DNA of 10,142 nt, taken from the NCBI GenBank assembly GCA_021774995.1, contig JAJFIM010000030.1, forward strand, positions 1-10,142, written 5' to 3'. The stretch comes from Alphaproteobacteria bacterium (lineage in GTDB: Bacteria; Pseudomonadota; Alphaproteobacteria; SMXP01). Below are positions 7,386 to 10,142 of the stretch, piece by piece. A model generated the notes under the pieces. It searched no databases, had not been told where the DNA came from, and was given only the letters and a program-made list of their open reading frames with translations. Within the stretch, counting starts at the first letter, position 1; every line of letters starts with the position of its first letter. The position numbers and the translations under genes were made by a program.

Positions 7386-8747
7386 ATGACCGAATATGAT
7401 TATGACTTGTTTACCATTGGCGCCGGTTCGGGCGGCGTGCGCGCCAGCCGGGTGGCCGCCGCCGCCGGGGCCAAGGTCGCCATTGCCGAAGAATACCGCG
7501 TGGGCGGCACCTGCGTCATTCGGGGCTGCGTGCCAAAAAAACTCTTTGTCTACGCCAGTCATTTTTCCGAAAGTTTCGAAGATGCGGGCGCTTTTGGCTG
7601 GGAGGCCGCGCGCCCGGCGTTTTCGTGGAAAAAACTGATCGCCAATAAAGACAAGGAGATCGACAGGCTCAATCAAATATACATCAAAAACTTAAAAATT
7701 TCCGGCGTGGAAATATTTGAAACGCGCGCCGTGATTAAAGATCCCCATACGGTATATTTGCAGGCGCAAGACCGGACGGTGACGGCCAAGACGATCCTGA
7801 TCGCCACCGGCGCCGCGCCCTGGAAAGACGGCGCCACGCCCGGTATGGAGCACGCCATCTCCTCCAATGAGGCGTTTCATCTGGAGCGTTTGCCCGAGCG
7901 CATTCTGGTCGTTGGCGGGGGATATATCGCGGTGGAGTTTGCCGGAATTTTTAATGGCCTCGGCGTGCAAACGACCTTGAGCTATCGCAAGGCGGAAATC
8001 CTGCGCGGTTTTGACGATGATTTGCGCGCTGGGTTGCACCGGGAGATGGAAAAGAAAGGCGTGACAATTCTCACGCGCTCACTGATCAAAAAAATTGAAA
8101 AGCAAGAAACAGCGGGCAAGACGCATTTCACCGTGGCCTTCACCGACGGCGCCGTCCTGGAGACGGATCTGGTAATGGCGGCAACGGGCAGGCGGCCCTA
8201 TAGCCAAGGACTTGGGCTGGAAGAGATCGGCGTCGCGGTGGACGAGATTGGCGCCATTGCAGTCGACGACTATTCCCGCACGAGCGTTCCCCATATTTAT
8301 GCCGTGGGCGACGTCACCAACCGCGCCAATCTAACGCCAGTGGCCATTCGCGAAGGCGCGGCCTTTGCCGAGACAGTGTTCAAAAACAATCCGATCACGG
8401 TCAATCACGCGACCATCCCCACGGCAGTGTTCAGTCAACCGGAACTAGGGACGGTGGGCCTGAGCGAAGCAGACGCCAAATTAGCGGGACATGACGTTGA
8501 GATTTTTAAATCAACCTTCACGCCCATGCTGCATACGCTGACCGGCGCGCCCGACAAAGCGCTGATGAAATTAGTGGTCGACAAAAAAACAGATGTCGTG
8601 CTGGGCGTGCATCTTATGGGGCCTGCGTCAGGAGAAATGATCCAAGTGCTGGGCATCCCCCTCCTCATGGGCGCAACCAAAGCCCAATTCGACGCCACCA
8701 TGGCCGTCCATCCCACAGCGGCGGAAGAACTTGTCACTATGAGGTGA
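7386..8747 (+). CDS. gor: Glutathione-disulfide reductase
   Basis: This FAD enzyme uses NADPH to reduce glutathione disulfide, keeping the cytoplasmic thiol pool reduced. It has 453 residues, as usual. The FAD-binding motif GAGSGG is at 12-17. The redox-active pair is Cys43 and Cys48 in GGTCVIRGCVPKK, the glutathione reductase form of the site. The NADPH domain has VVGGGYIAVEFA (175-186), with Arg201 and Arg207 in YRKAEILRGFD at the positions that bind the NADP 2'-phosphate in the human enzyme, supporting NADPH over NADH. AVGDV at 306-310 is the second FAD motif. The C-terminal catalytic base is His442 with Glu447 in HPTAAEELVTMR, the family ending. Dihydrolipoamide and mercuric reductases are excluded by these Arg residues and the C-terminus. 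The ribosome site (AAGAAAGAG) is about ten bases upstream of the ATG. It is the last gene of the gabD-rpiA-gor run. Confidence 0.96.
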   Translation: MTEYDYDLFTIGAGSGGVRASRVAAAAGAKVAIAEEYRVGGTCVIRGCVPKKLFVYASHFSESFEDAGAFGWEAARPAFSWKKLIANKDKEIDRLNQIYIKNLKISGVEIFETRAVIKDPHTVYLQAQDRTVTAKTILIATGAAPWKDGATPGMEHAISSNEAFHLERLPERILVVGGGYIAVEFAGIFNGLGVQTTLSYRKAEILRGFDDDLRAGLHREMEKKGVTILTRSLIKKIEKQETAGKTHFTVAFTDGAVLETDLVMAATGRRPYSQGLGLEEIGVAVDEIGAIAVDDYSRTSVPHIYAVGDVTNRANLTPVAIREGAAFAETVFKNNPITVNHATIPTAVFSQPELGTVGLSEADAKLAGHDVEIFKSTFTPMLHTLTGAPDKALMKLVVDKKTDVVLGVHLMGPASGEMIQVLGIPLLMGATKAQFDATMAVHPTAAEELVTMR

Positions 8748-8751
8748 CAAG
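8730..8751 (+). terminator. Perfect hairpin over the gor stop codon
   Basis: CTTGTCAC at 8730-8737 pairs perfectly with GTGACAAG at 8744-8751 around the six-base loop TATGAG; the gor stop TGA (8745-8747) lies in the right arm. Eight base pairs with no mismatch are worth recording, but only a short TTTT appears about 13 bases later (8765-8768), so termination would be non-canonical. It may instead protect the mRNA 3' end, or be partly a by-product of the conserved codons for LVTMR. Confidence 0.35.
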
Positions 8752-8998
8752 CGGCGCTCTTGCATTTTCCAGTTGTTCTATGAGCTGGCCTTATCCCTAA
8801 AAGAGAAAATCGAGCGCATGGTTAACGCATCGCGGGCGAACACCCTGCTTTGTTACGCATTTTTCGGGGCTTGCAGCTGACAGTTTGCCAATCAATAGGA
8901 CGACCCTATGCGCATATGCCGCATCTCGAAGCATTGATCAGATTAAAGATAAATTGTAAACACGGTTATTGATTAATGGGCATTATAAGTTGATTGGG

Positions 8999-9031
8999 TT
9001 GTCACATTACTGTCGCATTACTGTCATGTTA
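8999..9031 (+). promoter_or_regulatory. Triple Pho box (PhoB half sites with 11-bp period)
   Basis: Three consecutive heptamers, TTGTCAC (8999-9005), CTGTCGC (9010-9016) and CTGTCAT (9021-9027), are each followed by a four-base AT-rich spacer: ATTA, ATTA and GTTA. The E. coli PhoB consensus is CTGTCAT, four AT-rich bases, then CTGTCA plus C or T. The exact 11-bp period places every half site on the same DNA face, as PhoB tandem dimers require. The downstream -10-like element lies 8-10 bases after the last heptamer, where Pho promoters usually have it. The downstream target is the RTX gene. Confidence 0.65.
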
Positions 9032-9035
9032 AGGT

Positions 9036-9043
9036 GATAATTT
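9036..9043 (+). promoter_or_regulatory. Likely -10 element of the RTX gene promoter
   Basis: GATAAT at 9036-9041 matches the TATAAT consensus at five of six positions and lies eight bases after the last Pho heptamer; the overlapping TAATTT (9038-9043) is ten bases after it, the usual Pho spacing. In PhoB-activated promoters the box replaces the -35 element, and no good -35 is seen here. The predicted leader would be about 120 nt. Confidence 0.45.
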
Positions 9044-9167
9044 TTCGTATGCCATCGATTTCTTACCCATAGGATTTTGCGAATTATTCGTGCGTATGCT
9101 CCTTTCTCTTGATGGGTATGGATGCCGAGACATGTCAGTGTAGTGATAATAAGTAAGGAATCTTAGT

Positions 9168-10142
9168 ATGCAAACCCCCATAATTGGAACGCCAGGTGAT
9201 GACAGCATTGTCGGTACGATCAACGACGACGGGATTATAGGGGGTCTTGGAAATGACACCCTTCTTGGCGATAGCGGCAACGACACAATTAGGGGGAAGG
9301 AGGGTGATGATTCACTGCTTGGCGGCGATGGAGATGATCTTCTGGAAGGTGAAGAAGGAACTGACATACTGAATGGCGGCGCCGGTTTCGATACATTCAA
9401 ATTTGAAGAAGGCGACGGCGGCGACACCATTCAGGATTTTACGTCTGGTGAAGACACGATCCTTATAGATCATGACGCGATCACCTCGGCGGCTCAAGTT
9501 CTCGCAGCGCTAACCTACGCAGGCGGCGACGCCATAATAGATTTGGGCAATGGCGATGTCCTCACTGTTTCGGGCGTCGCGCCCAACTCCCTCACAGCCA
9601 GTGATTTTTTGATAGATGTTGAAGATCTCTTGGGCGAAGACGACGACTCCCTTGACGGCGGCGTCGATGATGACTCAGTCAATGGCGGCGGCGGCAATGA
9701 CACTATGCATGGCGGCCTCGGCGATGATAGCCTGGATGGCGATGTCGGCGATGATAGTCTTTCTGGAGATTCTGGCGACGATACGCTGGTAGGCGGCGCC
9801 GGTAATGACACGATGTCTGGGGGTATCGGCAAAGACGATCTTGAGGGTGATGACGGCGCTGACGATCTGCGCGGCGGCAGAGGTCAAGATACTCTGTCAG
9901 GCGGCAGCGGCGACGATACGCTGAACGGCGGCGGCGGACGGGATGAAGCCGATTTTAGTACGGCCACAAGCGGCGCCAGTGTGGATCTTGGCGCGGGAAC
10001 GGCAAGTGACGGCGAGGGCGGTACTGACACTCTCATCAGCATTGAAGATGTCATGGGCTCGGATCAGGACGATCTCATTAAGGGCGACAGCAGCGGCAAC
10101 CGGCTTGAAGGCTCGATGGGCAATGATACGTTGACCGGCGGC
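9168..10142 (+). CDS. RTX (hemolysin-type calcium-binding repeat) protein, 3' truncated by the window
   Basis: The frame is open from ATG 9168 to the edge, giving 325 residues of a longer protein. TAAGGA at 9154-9159 is a good ribosome site eight bases upstream. Eight nonapeptides of the GGxGxDxUx type fill residues 7-78 (for example GGLGNDTLL and GDSGNDTIR). Residues about 75-149 form a beta-roll cap-like segment, with DTFKFEEGDGGDTIQDF near its start and the DLGNGDVLTVSGV stretch at 125-137. About eleven more nonapeptides run from 164 to 262 (GGLGDDSLD, GGSGDDTLN), then ADFSTATSGASVDLGAGTA (261-279) and another repeat start, NDTLTGG, at the edge. Such repeats bind calcium in a parallel beta-roll and mark type I-secreted proteins. 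The lack of an N-terminal signal fits this, since the secretion signal is C-terminal and outside the window. It is very rich in Asp. No enzyme domain is visible yet, so the function may lie downstream. The Pho-type repeats upstream suggest phosphate control. Confidence 0.92.
   Translation, partial: MQTPIIGTPGDDSIVGTINDDGIIGGLGNDTLLGDSGNDTIRGKEGDDSLLGGDGDDLLEGEEGTDILNGGAGFDTFKFEEGDGGDTIQDFTSGEDTILIDHDAITSAAQVLAALTYAGGDAIIDLGNGDVLTVSGVAPNSLTASDFLIDVEDLLGEDDDSLDGGVDDDSVNGGGGNDTMHGGLGDDSLDGDVGDDSLSGDSGDDTLVGGAGNDTMSGGIGKDDLEGDDGADDLRGGRGQDTLSGGSGDDTLNGGGGRDEADFSTATSGASVDLGAGTASDGEGGTDTLISIEDVMGSDQDDLIKGDSSGNRLEGSMGNDTLTGG

Larger units (their letters stand above)
8748..9167. other. 420-bp AT-rich non-coding region upstream of the RTX gene
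   Basis: No credible protein gene was found on either strand. The right two-thirds is AT-rich compared with its neighbours. It holds the right arm of the hairpin at the gor stop, two short start-to-stop frames (8818-8880 and 8908-8937) that I do not accept as genes, the PhoB-type repeats at 8999-9031, a -10-like element, and a leader of over 100 bases before the RTX start. An inverted pair TACCCAT (9064-9070) and ATGGGTA (9112-9118) lies within that leader. GTGATAAT occurs twice, at 9034-9041 and 9143-9150. Confidence 0.7.

Noticed and set aside
8818..8880. 20-codon frame after gor
   Set aside because: No convincing ribosome site and no recognisable sequence.
8908..8937. Nine-codon frame with AGGA seven bases upstream (possible leader peptide)
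   Set aside because: It is upstream of the predicted RTX promoter, so it would not be on that transcript, and no attenuator structure follows. Chance is the simpler explanation.
9029..9832. Minus-strand frames encoding Pro/Ser-rich repeats opposite the RTX gene
   Set aside because: The SPSSP-like repetition is the reverse complement of the Gly/Asp-rich RTX repeats. The plus-strand frame has a ribosome site and a clear family match.
9720..9940. 27-bp-period DNA repeats that could be taken for a CRISPR-like or satellite array
   Set aside because: The period equals nine codons of the RTX nonapeptide and variation falls at the expected codon positions, so it is coding repetition.

Overview
The window looks like chromosomal DNA of a moderately GC-rich Gram-negative bacterium, most likely an alphaproteobacterium. 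The evidence is an OmpW-type outer-membrane porin, a signal-peptide-bearing S9 peptidase, rpiA next to gor (a neighbourhood I know from alphaproteobacteria), an FNR/FixK-type box, a PhoB-type box and an RTX protein. The genus cannot be set from the sequence alone. Intact genes fill nearly all of it; I see no tRNA, rRNA, CRISPR array, transposase or phage gene.

Layout, left to right. (1) Positions 1-131 hold the 3' end of an unrecognised plus-strand gene. (2) Positions 207-4243 hold two tightly spaced plus-strand genes: an exported prolyl-oligopeptidase-family (S9) peptidase and a molybdopterin oxidoreductase with an N-terminal [4Fe-4S] site. (3) At 4254-4330 a structured palindromic element that can fold into two hairpins closed by an outer stem separates this pair from the convergent minus-strand ompW-type gene (4343-4981). 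On the minus strand the element ends in a T run, so it can end ompW transcription. (4) The 200-bp divergent region 4982-5181 carries a perfect FNR/FixK-type box. (5) Positions 5182-8747 hold three plus-strand genes, gabD, rpiA and gor, with gabD and rpiA overlapping by ATGA. (6) A 420-bp AT-rich non-coding region (8748-9167) contains three PhoB-type half sites at an exact 11-bp period, followed by a -10-like element. (7) From 9168 a large RTX (hemolysin-type calcium-binding repeat) gene is open to the window edge. It has no stop codon inside the window, so an ORF search that needs a stop would miss it.

How the genes may work together. gabD, rpiA and gor read as a housekeeping carbon and redox cassette: succinate semialdehyde oxidation into the TCA cycle, the pentose-phosphate isomerase step, and NADPH-dependent glutathione reduction. 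The box upstream suggests oxygen-responsive control of ompW and perhaps of gabD. The RTX protein is predicted to be secreted by a type I system and, from its upstream repeats, may be induced by phosphate starvation. The regulatory calls are inferences from motif matches and spacing. The most unusual items are the triple Pho-type box before the RTX gene, the FNR-type box between divergent genes, the folded element at 4254-4330, and the sharp base-composition shift inside the S9 peptidase gene.
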